Shown here piece by piece: positions 38,202 to 46,733 of a DNA stretch of 64,000 nt. The stretch comes from G965247775 sp965247775 (GTDB lineage Bacteria; Chloroflexota; Dehalococcoidia; Bin125), in contig OZ252031.1 in NCBI GenBank assembly GCA_965247775.1, forward strand, positions 1,488,001 through 1,552,000, in the 5' to 3' direction. Both the position numbers and the translations under genes were made by a program. Numbering within the stretch: position 1 is the first letter of the stretch; every line of letters starts with the position of its first letter. Under the pieces are notes generated by a model. It worked only from the letters and a program-made list of their open reading frames with translations, did not search any database and was not told the origin of the DNA.

Positions 38202-39008
38202 ATGCCCTTCCTCCGCGTCCACGAGATCGACCTCTACTACGAGGTGCACGGCGACGGACCCGCCCTCGTCCTCGCCCACGGCGCCGGCGGCAACCACCTC
38301 GTCTGGTGGCAGCAGGTCCCCGACTTCGCCCGCGACTACCGCGTCATCACCTTCGACCACCGTGGCTTCGGCCGCAGCCACGACGTCCCCCACGGCCCCG
38401 GCCGCCGCGCCTTCCCCCTCGACCTCCACGCCCTCCTCGACCACCTCCGCATCGACCAGTTCGCCATCGTCGCCCACTCCATGGGTGGCCGCACCGCCAC
38501 CCCCTTCCTCTGGCTCTTCCCCGGCCGCCTCCGCGCCCTCGTCCTCTCCGGCACCACCGGCGGCGCTGTCGACGACGACATCCGCGCCCTCCAGGCGGAG
38601 CACGCCGGCCGGGTCGCCGGCCAGAGCCTCCGCGCCCGCTCCCTCCGTCCCACCATCGACGCCGAGGACCCTCACCGCGCCCACCTCTTCCGCGCCATCA
38701 ACCGCCTCAACCCGCCACGCCCCAAAACCTTCCTCGCCCCCTCCCCCGGCCTCGCCCGCTGGCGCGGATCCACCATGCCCGTCATCCAGCGCGCCCAACT
38801 GCCCGTACTCTTCCTCGTCGGCCAGCACGATATGATTGTCCCCCCGGAGGCGATGCGTGGCGCTCACGAAGCCCTGCCCGGTAGCCGCTACGTCGAGATC
38901 CCGAACGCGGGCCACTCCGCCTACTTCGAGCAGCCCCAGGTCTACAACGCCGCACTCCGGGACTTCCTCGCCTCTTCCTGGCCACCCCAGCGCGGCGCGC
39001 CCAAATAG
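38202..39008 (+). CDS. Alpha/beta hydrolase
   Basis: 268 residues of the alpha/beta hydrolase fold. LVLAHGAGGNHLVWWQQVP contains the oxyanion-hole HG, FDHRGFGRS is the next conserved turn, and the triad is Ser93 (AHSMGG), Asp210 (GQHDMI) and His238 (NAGHSAYF). The build is that of enol-lactone or ester hydrolases (PcaD-like), but the substrate is open. ATG 38202 fits a leaderless promoter. The next gene in the same direction is glcD, 36 bases downstream, so an ester or lactone feeding the glycolate oxidase is conceivable. Confidence 0.85.
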   Translation: MPFLRVHEIDLYYEVHGDGPALVLAHGAGGNHLVWWQQVPDFARDYRVITFDHRGFGRSHDVPHGPGRRAFPLDLHALLDHLRIDQFAIVAHSMGGRTATPFLWLFPGRLRALVLSGTTGGAVDDDIRALQAEHAGRVAGQSLRARSLRPTIDAEDPHRAHLFRAINRLNPPRPKTFLAPSPGLARWRGSTMPVIQRAQLPVLFLVGQHDMIVPPEAMRGAHEALPGSRYVEIPNAGHSAYFEQPQVYNAALRDFLASSWPPQRGAPK

Positions 39009-39043
39009 TCCCCCCGGCGGCCCGCCCCAGGCGGGCCCATAAC

Positions 39044-40513
39044 GTGAGCCCCACCGAAGCCGTCGCCCGCCATCCCATCGTCTCCGACCTCCAAGACGCC
39101 CTCGGCCACAACGCCGTTCTCTGGGCCCCGGAAGACCTCCTCGTCTACGAGTACGACGCCACGATCGACCGCGGCGCACCCCAGGCCATCGCCTTCCCCT
39201 CCAGCGCCGAAGACGTCGTCGCCACCCTCCGCCTCGCCCGCCGGCACCATCTCCCCGTCACCCCCCGCGGCGCCGGCACCGGCTTCAGCGGCGGCGCACT
39301 CGCCGTCAAGGGCGGCGTCCTCCTCGCCATGAACCGCATGCGCCGCATCCTCGAGATCGACCCCGACGCCCGCACCGCCCTCGTCGAGCCCGGCGTCGTC
39401 AACCTCGACCTCGGCCAGGCCGCCGCCCGCCACGGCCTCGCCTACGCCCCCGACCCCAGCTCCCAGCGCGCCTGCACCATCGGCGGCAACATCGCCGAAA
39501 ACGCCGGCGGCCCCCACACCCTCGCCCTCGGCACCACCACCAATCACGTCCTCGGCCTCGAACTCGTCACCCCCCAGGGCGACCGCCACTGGCTCGGCGG
39601 CCCCACCCGCGATACCCCCGGCTACGACCTCCCCGGCATCGTCGTCGGCAGCGAGGGCACCCTCGGCGTCGTCACCAAGGCCCTCCTCCGCCTCGTCCCC
39701 GCCCCCCAGAGCGTCAAGACGTTCCTCGCCATCTACGACTCCGTCCGCCAGGCCGGCGCCGCCGTCGGCGGCGTCGTGCAGGCCGGCATCGTCCCCGCCG
39801 CCCTCGAAATGATCGACCGCGTCACCATCGCCGCCGTCGAGCCTGTCCTCCACACCGGCTTTCCACTCGACGCCGACGCCGTCCTCCTCGTCGAGGTCGA
39901 TGGCTCCCCCGCCCAGGTCGAGGCTGAGGGCGAAATCGTCCAGAACATCCTCCGCTCCTACGACCCTCGCGAGGTCCGCACCGCCACCGACCCCGCCGAC
40001 CGCGAAGCCCTCTGGGCCGGCCGCAAGGGCGCCATCAGCGCCCTCGGCCACATCCGCCCCAACTACTACCTCCTTGACGGCGTCGTCCCCCGCACCCGCC
40101 TGCCCGACGTCCTCGACACCGTCTACCAGATCGCCGCTCGCTACGACCTCCCCGTCGCCAACGTCTTCCATGCCGGCGACGGCAACCTCCATCCCTGCCT
40201 CCTCTTCGACGAGCGCGAGGAGGGCGCGACCGCCAAGGTTCTCGACGCCGGCGGCGAGATCATGCGCGCCTGCGTCGACGCCGGCGGCGCGATCTCCGGC
40301 GAGCACGGCGTCGGCCTGGAAAAGCGCTCCTACCTCCCCTGGATCTTCTCCCCGGACGACATCGCCGCGATGCAGCAACTCCGCCTCGCCTTCGGTGCCC
40401 ACGACGACTTCAACCCCTGCAAGATCTTCCCCGGCGGCCACGGCTGCGGCGAGGGCCACGCCGGCACGCAGCAGCGCCAGATGGCCAAGTTCGGCCCCGA
40501 CGCCTATGTCTGA
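39044..40513 (+). CDS. glcD: Glycolate oxidase subunit GlcD (FAD-linked oxidase)
   Basis: 489 residues. It oxidises glycolate or another 2-hydroxy acid such as D-lactate. The FAD-binding PCMH domain is clear: PVTPRGAGTGFSGGALAVKG (about 68-87), DPSSQRACTIGGNIAENAGG (about 139-158) and PGIVVGSEGTLGVVTKALLR. The C-terminal FAD oxidase domain has VANVFHAGDGNLHPCLLFDE, the metal-binding His segment, and GAISGEHGVGLEKRSYLPW. GTG 39044. First of three consecutive genes glcDEF with gaps of 5 and 8 bases, so a complete enzyme is encoded. Confidence 0.9.
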   Translation: MSPTEAVARHPIVSDLQDALGHNAVLWAPEDLLVYEYDATIDRGAPQAIAFPSSAEDVVATLRLARRHHLPVTPRGAGTGFSGGALAVKGGVLLAMNRMRRILEIDPDARTALVEPGVVNLDLGQAAARHGLAYAPDPSSQRACTIGGNIAENAGGPHTLALGTTTNHVLGLELVTPQGDRHWLGGPTRDTPGYDLPGIVVGSEGTLGVVTKALLRLVPAPQSVKTFLAIYDSVRQAGAAVGGVVQAGIVPAALEMIDRVTIAAVEPVLHTGFPLDADAVLLVEVDGSPAQVEAEGEIVQNILRSYDPREVRTATDPADREALWAGRKGAISALGHIRPNYYLLDGVVPRTRLPDVLDTVYQIAARYDLPVANVFHAGDGNLHPCLLFDEREEGATAKVLDAGGEIMRACVDAGGAISGEHGVGLEKRSYLPWIFSPDDIAAMQQLRLAFGAHDDFNPCKIFPGGHGCGEGHAGTQQRQMAKFGPDAYV

Positions 40514-40518
40514 CCCCC

Positions 40519-41808
40519 ATGCCTGACGCCGGCCCCCTCACCTCCGTCAACCCCACCCCCTTCATCGCCGCCTGCGGTGACGACGCCGTCAGCACGGACG
40601 GCGCCCCCTACGCCGTCGCCGGCCTCACCCCCGCGCTCGCCCTCCGCCCCCCCACCGTCGACGCCCTGCAAGCCGTCCTCCGCGAGGCCACCGCAGGACA
40701 CCTCGCCCTCCTCCCCCACGGGGGCGGCAGCGCCCTCGCCACCGGCAACGCCCCCGCCCGCTACGACCTCGCCCTCGACACCCGTGCCCTCAACGCCATC
40801 GTCGACTATCAGCCCGATGACTTCACCATCACGGTCCAGGCGGGCCTCTCCTTCGCCGCCCTTGAAGCCGTCCTCGCCGAGCAGGGCCAGTTCCTCCCCT
40901 TGGACCCACCCCTCCCCGCCCGCACGACGGTCGGGGGCGTCGTCGCCCGCGGGCGCGGCGGCCTCCGCCGCGCAGCCTTCGGCGACGTCCGCGACTGGCT
41001 CATCGGCTCCTCCGCCGTCCTCGCCGACGGCCGCCTCGTCAAGGGCGGCGGCCGCGTCGTCAAGAACGTCAGCGGCTACGATCTGCCCAAACTCTTCGCC
41101 GGCTCCTGGGGCACCCTCGGCTGCATCGTCCAGGCCTCCTTCAAGCTCCGCCCTCTCCCCGCCCGCGACGAAACCCTCATCGTCCCCCTCGACGACTTCG
41201 CCGCCGCCGTCGAGGGCGGCCGCCGCGTCGCCCAGCAGGTGCCCGGCCTGCAAGCGGTCCTCGCCCTCGACGCCGCCGCCGCCGCCCTCGTCGAACTTCC
41301 CGGCTCCGCCCTCGTCCTCCGTGCCGCCGGCATGGAGCCCGCCGCCCGCGCCCTCCTCGACACCGCCCGCGCCGCCGCCGCCGCTTCCTCCTCCGTCGCC
41401 GTCCCCAGCGAGGACGCCTTCTGGCAACCCCTCGCCGACTTCGCCGCCCCACCGGGCGGCGACACTGTCCTCCTCCGCCTCGGGCTCCCCCCCCCCAAGC
41501 TCGCCGCCGGCGCAGCCATCCTCCACGCGGCGGCGCCCGCCGCGACCCGCCTCGCCGCCGTCGATTCCGGCCTCCTCCTCGCACAGCTCCCAGCCCAGGG
41601 CCTCACCGCCGCTGCCATCGCGGGGGCTCGCGCCGCCCTCGCACCCCTAGGCGGCGTGCTCACCGTCGAGGCCGCGCCCCCCGCCCTCGCCGCCACGGTC
41701 GACGCCTGGGGCGGCCCCCCACCCGGCCTGCCCATCATGCAACGCATCAAGGAAGAGCTGGACCCGCACGCCGTCCTCAGCCCCGGCCGCTTCGCGGGCG
41801 GGATCTAG
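40519..41808 (+). CDS. glcE: Glycolate oxidase subunit GlcE (FAD-binding)
   Basis: 429 residues. It has a PCMH-type FAD domain like GlcD but a shorter, diverged C-terminal part, as usual for GlcE. ALLPHGGGSALATGNAPARY is the glycine-rich FAD loop. LDPPLPARTTVGGVVARGRG, then FGDVRDWLIGSSAVLADGRL and VVKNVSGYDLPKLFAGSWGT are the hallmark blocks. The protein ends normally with LDPHAVLSPGRFAGGI. ATG 40519 lies five bases after the glcD stop. It pairs with GlcD and GlcF in one membrane-associated complex. Confidence 0.88.
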   Translation: MPDAGPLTSVNPTPFIAACGDDAVSTDGAPYAVAGLTPALALRPPTVDALQAVLREATAGHLALLPHGGGSALATGNAPARYDLALDTRALNAIVDYQPDDFTITVQAGLSFAALEAVLAEQGQFLPLDPPLPARTTVGGVVARGRGGLRRAAFGDVRDWLIGSSAVLADGRLVKGGGRVVKNVSGYDLPKLFAGSWGTLGCIVQASFKLRPLPARDETLIVPLDDFAAAVEGGRRVAQQVPGLQAVLALDAAAAALVELPGSALVLRAAGMEPAARALLDTARAAAAASSSVAVPSEDAFWQPLADFAAPPGGDTVLLRLGLPPPKLAAGAAILHAAAPAATRLAAVDSGLLLAQLPAQGLTAAAIAGARAALAPLGGVLTVEAAPPALAATVDAWGGPPPGLPIMQRIKEELDPHAVLSPGRFAGGI

Positions 41809-41816
41809 GAGGCCGC

Positions 41817-43265
41817 GTGGCCGGAGTCTTCGCACCGGGCCGGAGTGGCTTCAGCGGCGGCGAGGGCCCCAACGCCGCCGAGCTGAGCCTCTGCGTCCAC
41901 TGTGGCTTCTGCCTCAACGACTGCCCCACCTACCTCGAACTCGGCCAGGAGCCCGATTCGCCCCGCGGCCGCCTGCAACTGATGAAGGCCGTCGGCGACG
42001 GCCGCGTCGACCTCACCCCCCGCGTCCTCCAGCACTTCGACCGCTGCCTCCAGTGCCGCGCCTGCGAGACCGCCTGCCCCTCTCTGGTCCCCTACGGACG
42101 CCTCATGGAAGCCACCCGCGCCGACCTCTTCCAGCAGGGCAAGCTCCACGACCGACGCACCCGCTGGCTCTGGCGGCTGATCATGCGCGGCGTCTTCCCC
42201 CACCCTGCCCGCCTGCGGCTGCTCGCCACCGGCCTGCGCCTCTACCAGCGCTCGGGCCTCCAGGGCCTGGTCCGCCGCACTCGTCTCCTCGATCGCTTCG
42301 CCCCCCGCCTCGCCCGCATCGATGCCCTCGCCCCCGACGCCACCCGCCCCTTCTTCTCCCCCCGCGACATCGACCGCTACGCCCCCGCCGCCGAGCCCCG
42401 CGCAACCGTCGCCCTCCTCACCGGCTGCGTCATGCCCCTCAGCCACGGGGACACCCACCACGCCACGGCCCGCGTCCTTAGCCGCAACGGCGTCCGCGTG
42501 ACCGCCCCGCCGGACCAGATCTGCTGCGGCGCGCTCCACGCTCACGGCGGCGACGTCGAACAGGCGCGCGCCCTCGCCCGCCACAACATCGATCACTTCC
42601 TGCCGCTGGCCGGCGAGCCAAACGAAAACCCGAAATCCCGCCCGCCCGCCCCGGACGCCATCGTCGTCAACGCCGCCGGCTGCGGCTCCCACATGAAGGA
42701 GTACGGCCACCTCCTCCGCGCCGACGACGCCTACGCCGATCGCGCCAAAACCTTCGCCGCCCTCGTCCGCGACGTCAGCGAGTACCTCGTCGATGCCGGC
42801 TTCGACCCCCCCGCCGGTCCCCTCAACCGCGCCGTCACCTACCAGGACTCCTGCCACCTCGCTCACGCCCAGCGCATCCGCGAGGCCCCCCGCCGCCTGC
42901 TCGCCAGCATCCCCGGCCTCGAACTCCGCGAGATGGAGCACCCCGACCGCTGCTGCGGCAGCGCCGGCATCTACTCCGTCATGCAGAACCACCTCTCCGG
43001 CGCAATCCTCCGCGAGAAGATGCAGGAGATCGCCGCCACCGGCGCCGACCAAGTCTGCACCGCCAACCCCGGCTGCATGGTCCAGATCGACGCCGGTCTG
43101 AGACTTTATGTCGATAAGTGGCCCGGCGGCCGGAGCCTGCACGTCGTTGACCTCCTCGACGAGAGCTACCGCCTCGCCGAGGGCCCCAATTACGCCGCTC
43201 CAGCCCGCCCCAGCGCTCGCGCCTCCGCCTCCACCGAACGCACAGCAAGTGGACCCTACGCCTGA
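41817..43265 (+). CDS. glcF: Glycolate oxidase iron-sulfur subunit GlcF
   Basis: 482 residues. Two 4Fe-4S ferredoxin clusters at the N-terminus: CVHCGFCLNDCPTYLELG (about 24-41) and CLQCRACETACPSLVPYG (about 76-93). Two CCG domains follow: CCGALHAHGGD with CGSHMKEYG, and SCHLAHAQ with DRCCGSAGIYSVMQ. These normally bind a further cluster and pass electrons to the quinone pool. GTG 41817, eight bases after glcE. The last 25 residues are low complexity. Substrate of the complex may be glycolate or D-lactate; sequence alone cannot decide. Confidence 0.9.
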   Translation: MAGVFAPGRSGFSGGEGPNAAELSLCVHCGFCLNDCPTYLELGQEPDSPRGRLQLMKAVGDGRVDLTPRVLQHFDRCLQCRACETACPSLVPYGRLMEATRADLFQQGKLHDRRTRWLWRLIMRGVFPHPARLRLLATGLRLYQRSGLQGLVRRTRLLDRFAPRLARIDALAPDATRPFFSPRDIDRYAPAAEPRATVALLTGCVMPLSHGDTHHATARVLSRNGVRVTAPPDQICCGALHAHGGDVEQARALARHNIDHFLPLAGEPNENPKSRPPAPDAIVVNAAGCGSHMKEYGHLLRADDAYADRAKTFAALVRDVSEYLVDAGFDPPAGPLNRAVTYQDSCHLAHAQRIREAPRRLLASIPGLELREMEHPDRCCGSAGIYSVMQNHLSGAILREKMQEIAATGADQVCTANPGCMVQIDAGLRLYVDKWPGGRSLHVVDLLDESYRLAEGPNYAAPARPSARASASTERTASGPYA

Positions 43266-43299
43266 TCGGGCCGCTCCCCCCCACCCCCGAGGCCGCCGG

Positions 43300-43636
43300 A
43301 TGAGCACCCCAACTCTCCCTCCGCTCGACGCTCGCTGACTCCCCGTCGCGGCCGGCCTCGCCGGGCGCATCGCGTTCGCGGATCCGGGCCTCGGCGTCGA
43401 CGGCCGGCCCCTCCTCCTCATCTCCGCCGTTGGCGCCGTCGGCCTTCGTATCGGCATCATCGCGACTCTCACGCCCAACATGCGGCTGCGCGCGGCTTGC
43501 ATCGTCTTCGCTGCGCTCGCCACCTCCACCTTCGCCCATCGCCTTCCTCTCCGGCTTCGACGAACCCCTTCCGCCTCGGCCCCCCTCCGCTACCCTGTCC
43601 CCCGCTCACCACCCGCCACGGGCCAGGAGAAATCGC
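43300..43636 (+). pseudogene. Possible decayed small membrane-protein gene
   Basis: In one frame the text reads MSTPTLPPLDAR, a TGA, then LPVAAGLAGRIAFADPGLGV, RPLLLISAVGAVGLRIGIIA and MRLRAACIVFAALATSTFAH, with two good hydrophobic segments. This looks like a short membrane protein broken by TGA at codon 13. The frame then runs without a stop into the next gene's region. Composition is GC-biased, so chance hydrophobic stretches cannot be excluded. Confidence 0.25.
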
Positions 43637-44317
43637 ATGCTCTACGAACTCCGCACCTACAAGGCCGCCCCCGGGCTCTTGGGCGCCCTCCATGCTCGCT
43701 TTCGCGACCACACCGTCGACCTCTTCAAGCGCCACGGCATCGACGACTTCGTCTACTGGACCCATCTCGTCGGCGGCCACAACGACGAACTCGTCTACTT
43801 CTGCCGCTTCGACGACGCCGCCCGCCGCGCCGTCGCCTGGAAATCGTTCGCTACCGATCCCGACTGGCAGAAGGTCTTCAAGGAGAGCCACGAAAAGGCC
43901 GGCCGCCCCCTCACCGAATGGATCGACAACCGCTTCCTTGCCCCCACCGACTTCCACCCCGCCGACCACGGCGGCCCCAGCGACGCCCCCCGCATCTTCG
44001 AGTGGCGCTCCTACATCGCCGCCCCCGGCAAGATGCCCGTCCTCCTTGACCGCTTCCGCAACCACGCCCTCCGCAAGTTCGCCCAGCACGGCCTCACCAG
44101 CGTCGGCTACTGGCTCAACACCGTCGGCGGCCCCAACGACGAGCTGGTCTACGTCCTCGCCTTCGACGACCTCGCCCAGCGCGACCAGGCCTGGGCCGCC
44201 TTCGTCGCCGATGAGGAGTGGCAGGCCGTTCGCGCCGCCACCAACAAGGACGGCAACATCATCGCCCGTCTCACCAACAAGCTTCTCGTCCCCACCAACT
44301 ACTCACCCCTCCAGTGA
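43637..44317 (+). CDS. NIPSNAP family protein, two tandem domains
   Basis: 226 residues with two copies of the NIPSNAP (dimeric alpha/beta barrel) fold. Copy 1 begins MLYELRTYKAAPGLLGALHA and contains WTHLVGGHNDELVYFCRFDD. Copy 2 begins FEWRSYIAAPGKMPVLLDRF and contains WLNTVGGPNDELVYVLAFDD. The closely matching GG-x-NDELVY blocks show an internal duplication. CAGGAGAA precedes ATG 43637, and a TACCCT -10-like element lies about 45 bases upstream. Its TGA overlaps the GTG of the next gene (GTGA). Function of bacterial members is not settled; some occur with catabolic enzymes, as here. Confidence 0.85.
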   Translation: MLYELRTYKAAPGLLGALHARFRDHTVDLFKRHGIDDFVYWTHLVGGHNDELVYFCRFDDAARRAVAWKSFATDPDWQKVFKESHEKAGRPLTEWIDNRFLAPTDFHPADHGGPSDAPRIFEWRSYIAAPGKMPVLLDRFRNHALRKFAQHGLTSVGYWLNTVGGPNDELVYVLAFDDLAQRDQAWAAFVADEEWQAVRAATNKDGNIIARLTNKLLVPTNYSPLQ

Positions 44318-45288
44318 GCGCCGCCCCCATCCCCACCGTCTTCCAGGGCCTCGGCCCCATGGGCCGCACGATCGTGCGCGCCGCCCACGCGGACCCCGCC
44401 CTGCACGTCGTCGCCGCGGTCGACATCGACCCCAAACTGACCGGCCGCCCCCTCGCCGGCCTCGACCTCGATCCCGCCGCTCTCACCATCGCCGCTTCCC
44501 TCCCCCCGGCGCCGGCCGGCGGCCCCACGGGCGTCCTCCTCCAAGCCACCGGCTCCTACCTGGAGCATGTCGCCCCGCAGATCGAAGAGGCCCTGGCCCT
44601 CGGCTGGCACGTCGTCAGCACCTGCGAGGAACTCGCCTACCCCTTCGTCCGCCATCCCGACCTCAGCCGCCGCCTGCATACGGCCGCCCTCGACGCGGGC
44701 CGCACCCTCGTCGGCACCGGCGTCAACCCCGGCTTCCTCATGGACCGCCTGCCCGTCCTCCTCGCCGCCGCCAGCCACGACATCCGCTCCCTGCGCCTCG
44801 AGCGCGTCCAGGACCCCACCCCTCGCCGCCTCCCCTTCCGCGAGAAGGTCGGCATGAACATCGACCGGACCGCCTTCGACGCCCGCGCCGCCCAAGGCGG
44901 CTTCGGCCACGTCGGCCTGGAGGAGTCCGGCCGCCTCGTTGCCGCTGGCCTGGGCTGGACCATCGATCGCTGGGACCACGACCTCCAGCCCGTCCAGCCC
45001 GACCCCGACGGCCCCGTCCTCGGCCTCGTCGAAACGTTGGCCGGCGCAACCGCCGACGGCCGCACCGTGCAGCTCCACTTCGAGGCCCAGAGCGGCGCCA
45101 CCCACCCCTACGACGCCGTTACCATCGAGGGCTCGCCCCCCCTCCACCTCCGCTTTCAGGGCGGCGTCTTCGGCGACGACGCCACCGCCGCCGCCGTCCT
45201 CCGCGCCGCCCGCATCGTGCCCAGCGCCCGGCCCGGACTCCTCACCGTCCTCGACCTCCCCCTCCGCCCCAGCCCCCACGCACCCTAA
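44314..45288 (+). CDS. DapB-like dehydrogenase (dihydrodipicolinate reductase N-terminal fold)
   Basis: 324 residues. FQGLGPMGRTIVRAAHADPA is a Rossmann nucleotide-binding start as in DapB, and VVAAVDIDPKLTGRPLAGLD, then LLQATGSYLEHVAPQIEEAL and GTGVNPGFLMDRLPVLLAA follow. The G-T-G-V-N-P-G-F segment is typical of the 2,4-diaminopentanoate dehydrogenase-like branch, not of true DapB, which is shorter and has a lysine catalytic motif. GTG 44314 overlaps the stop of the NIPSNAP gene. It probably oxidises or deaminates an amino acid-like substrate; which one is unknown. Confidence 0.75.
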   Translation: MSAAPIPTVFQGLGPMGRTIVRAAHADPALHVVAAVDIDPKLTGRPLAGLDLDPAALTIAASLPPAPAGGPTGVLLQATGSYLEHVAPQIEEALALGWHVVSTCEELAYPFVRHPDLSRRLHTAALDAGRTLVGTGVNPGFLMDRLPVLLAAASHDIRSLRLERVQDPTPRRLPFREKVGMNIDRTAFDARAAQGGFGHVGLEESGRLVAAGLGWTIDRWDHDLQPVQPDPDGPVLGLVETLAGATADGRTVQLHFEAQSGATHPYDAVTIEGSPPLHLRFQGGVFGDDATAAAVLRAARIVPSARPGLLTVLDLPLRPSPHAP

Positions 45289-45314
45289 GCGACGCGAGCG
45301 CCCTGCCCCCCCCC

Positions 45315-45354
45315 GGCTCCTCGACCCGTTCGCCCTCAGCGTGTCGAAGGAGCC
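45315..45354. repeat. REP-like palindromic repeat
   Basis: GGCTCCTCGAC on the left pairs with GTCGA-A-GGAGCC on the right around GTTCGCCCTCAGCG. The core is very close to a palindrome (GTTCGCCCTGAGC...GTCGAAGG) that I remember as dispersed in many high-GC genomes. It lies between two genes of the same direction. A diverged second copy is at 46567-46612. Confidence 0.5.
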
Positions 45355-45488
45355 GCCCGACGCCCCCTCGGCAGCGCCCGCGAGACGGACGGGCGCGGCC
45401 CTGTATCATGCCCGCCGATGCAGCCCTCCTCGCCGCGCAGGCGGGGACCCGGCGGGCGCACCGCACCGCGCGGCGAGAGGACGGACCC

Positions 45489-45998
45489 ATGGACTTCGAC
45501 AGCCGCGCCTTCCGCAACGCCCTCGGCCGCTTCCCCACCGGCGTCGCCGTCATCACCTCCGGCGCACCCGGCATGGAATACGGCATGACCTGCCAGTCCT
45601 TCTCCTCCCTCTCCCTCGATCCCCCCCTCGTCGTCATCTGCGTCGACAACGAGGCCGGCATGCTCCCCGTCCTCCTCGAAACCGCCGCCTTCACAGTCAA
45701 CATCCTCAATGAGCACCAGGAGGACGAATCCGGCTTCTTCGCCACCAAGACCCGCCCCACCCCACCCCACCAGTTCGACCATCTCGCGCACCACCCCGGC
45801 GAGACGGGTGCCGCCCGCATCACTGGCGCAACCACCGCCTTCGACTGCACCGTGCACGCCGTCCTGGAGGGCGGCGACCACAAGCTCATCGTCGGCAGGG
45901 TCCACGCCTTCGCCGAGACCAGCGACGAAGCGCCTCTCCTGTTCTTCCAGGGCAAGTACCGCACCCTGGCCGATGCGCCGGAAGAGGCCCTTGGCTGA
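45489..45998 (+). CDS. Flavin reductase family protein
   Basis: 169 residues with the FMN-binding split barrel. AFRNALGRFPTGVAVITSGA at the start, MTCQSFSSLSLDPPLVVICV and AAFTVNILNEHQEDESGFFA are typical of the reductase components of two-component monooxygenases (HpaC-like). It would supply reduced flavin using NAD(P)H. ATG 45489 has GAGAGGACGGACCC upstream; a TATCAT element at about 45403 is a likely -10. The stop overlaps the start of the DinB-like gene. Confidence 0.85.
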   Translation: MDFDSRAFRNALGRFPTGVAVITSGAPGMEYGMTCQSFSSLSLDPPLVVICVDNEAGMLPVLLETAAFTVNILNEHQEDESGFFATKTRPTPPHQFDHLAHHPGETGAARITGATTAFDCTVHAVLEGGDHKLIVGRVHAFAETSDEAPLLFFQGKYRTLADAPEEALG

Positions 45999-46551
45999 AC
46001 CCGGCGATCCCCCGGCTCCCCAGCCGCACCTGCTCTGGGCCGATCCCCCCGTCGACGCCACCCTCTACCCGCCCGCCCTCTGGATCCCACTCAACCGCCT
46101 CCTGGCCGCACAACGCCGCCTGCAGATCCTAGGGGAGCGCTTGCCCGGCGCAGCCTGGGAGGCCCCCAGCGCCGCCCCCGGCTGGCGCCGCCGCGACGTC
46201 CTCTCCCACCTCGCGGCCCATGGCCACCAGCACCACCGTCCCCTGCGCGCCGTCCTGGCCGGTGCACCCTTGCGCGCCTGGCAGCCCGACCCGGACGACC
46301 CAACTCTCGACAGCGACGGCTGGAACGCTCGGCAGGTCGCCCAACGCGCGGACTGGCCCCTGGCCCGCCTCCTGGACGAACTCGAGGCCAACATGGCCGG
46401 GACCCTCCGCCTCTGGGCCCAGATCGGGGACCACCAGCTCCTCCTCCCCTACGGCCTCGCCCCCAACCTCCTCGCCGGCCTCGAGCGCCACGCCTGGCAC
46501 CTCGATTCCCACGCCGACCAGATCGTCAACGGCCCCCAGATGCTTCGCTAG
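45991..46551 (+). CDS. DinB/maleylpyruvate isomerase N-terminal-like protein
   Basis: About 186 residues. NRLLAAQRRLQILGERLPGA, then WRRRDVLSHLAAHGHQHHRP (His motif of the four-helix fold) and LLAGLERHAWHLDSHADQIV (C-terminal His-x-x-x-His) place it in the DinB/MDMPI group of metal-binding thiol-transfer proteins. The start is unsure: TTG 45991 with GGAAGAGG close upstream overlaps the flavin reductase stop by 8 bases, while ATG 45973 is an in-frame alternative. It is the fourth DinB-like domain in the window, distinct from the cluster at 12.5-14.1 kb. Confidence 0.6.
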   Translation: MAEPGDPPAPQPHLLWADPPVDATLYPPALWIPLNRLLAAQRRLQILGERLPGAAWEAPSAAPGWRRRDVLSHLAAHGHQHHRPLRAVLAGAPLRAWQPDPDDPTLDSDGWNARQVAQRADWPLARLLDELEANMAGTLRLWAQIGDHQLLLPYGLAPNLLAGLERHAWHLDSHADQIVNGPQMLR

Positions 46552-46566
46552 TCCGGCAATTCCCCG

Positions 46567-46612
46567 TACACCCCGAGCCGGTCGAGGCCTGTCCTGTGTT
46601 CGTCGAAGGGGG
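46567..46612. repeat. Diverged copy of the REP-like repeat
   Basis: CGAGCCGGTCGAGGCCTGTC followed by CTGTGTTCGTCGAAGGG resembles the dispersed GGCCTGTCCTGAG...GTCGAAGG palindrome variant, with several mismatches. It lies in the gap between two convergent genes (46552-46733), in which I see nothing else. Confidence 0.35.
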
Positions 46613-46733
46613 CGCGAACGGGCCACCCAACCCTCGCCGCGCGCAAACCGCTTCCCCTCTCCGTCACTCCGGGGGCGCGACCGCACACCGCCCCGGCAAA
46701 AAGCGCGATCGAGAGCGGGCCAGGGGGTGGGCC

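Noticed and set aside
25264..43636. Genetic code with TGA read as Trp
   Set aside because: TGA ends many genes at the right place, including overlapping ATGA and TGATG junctions (9614, 28097, 35984, 44314, 60758). Trp is encoded by TGG in conserved motifs.
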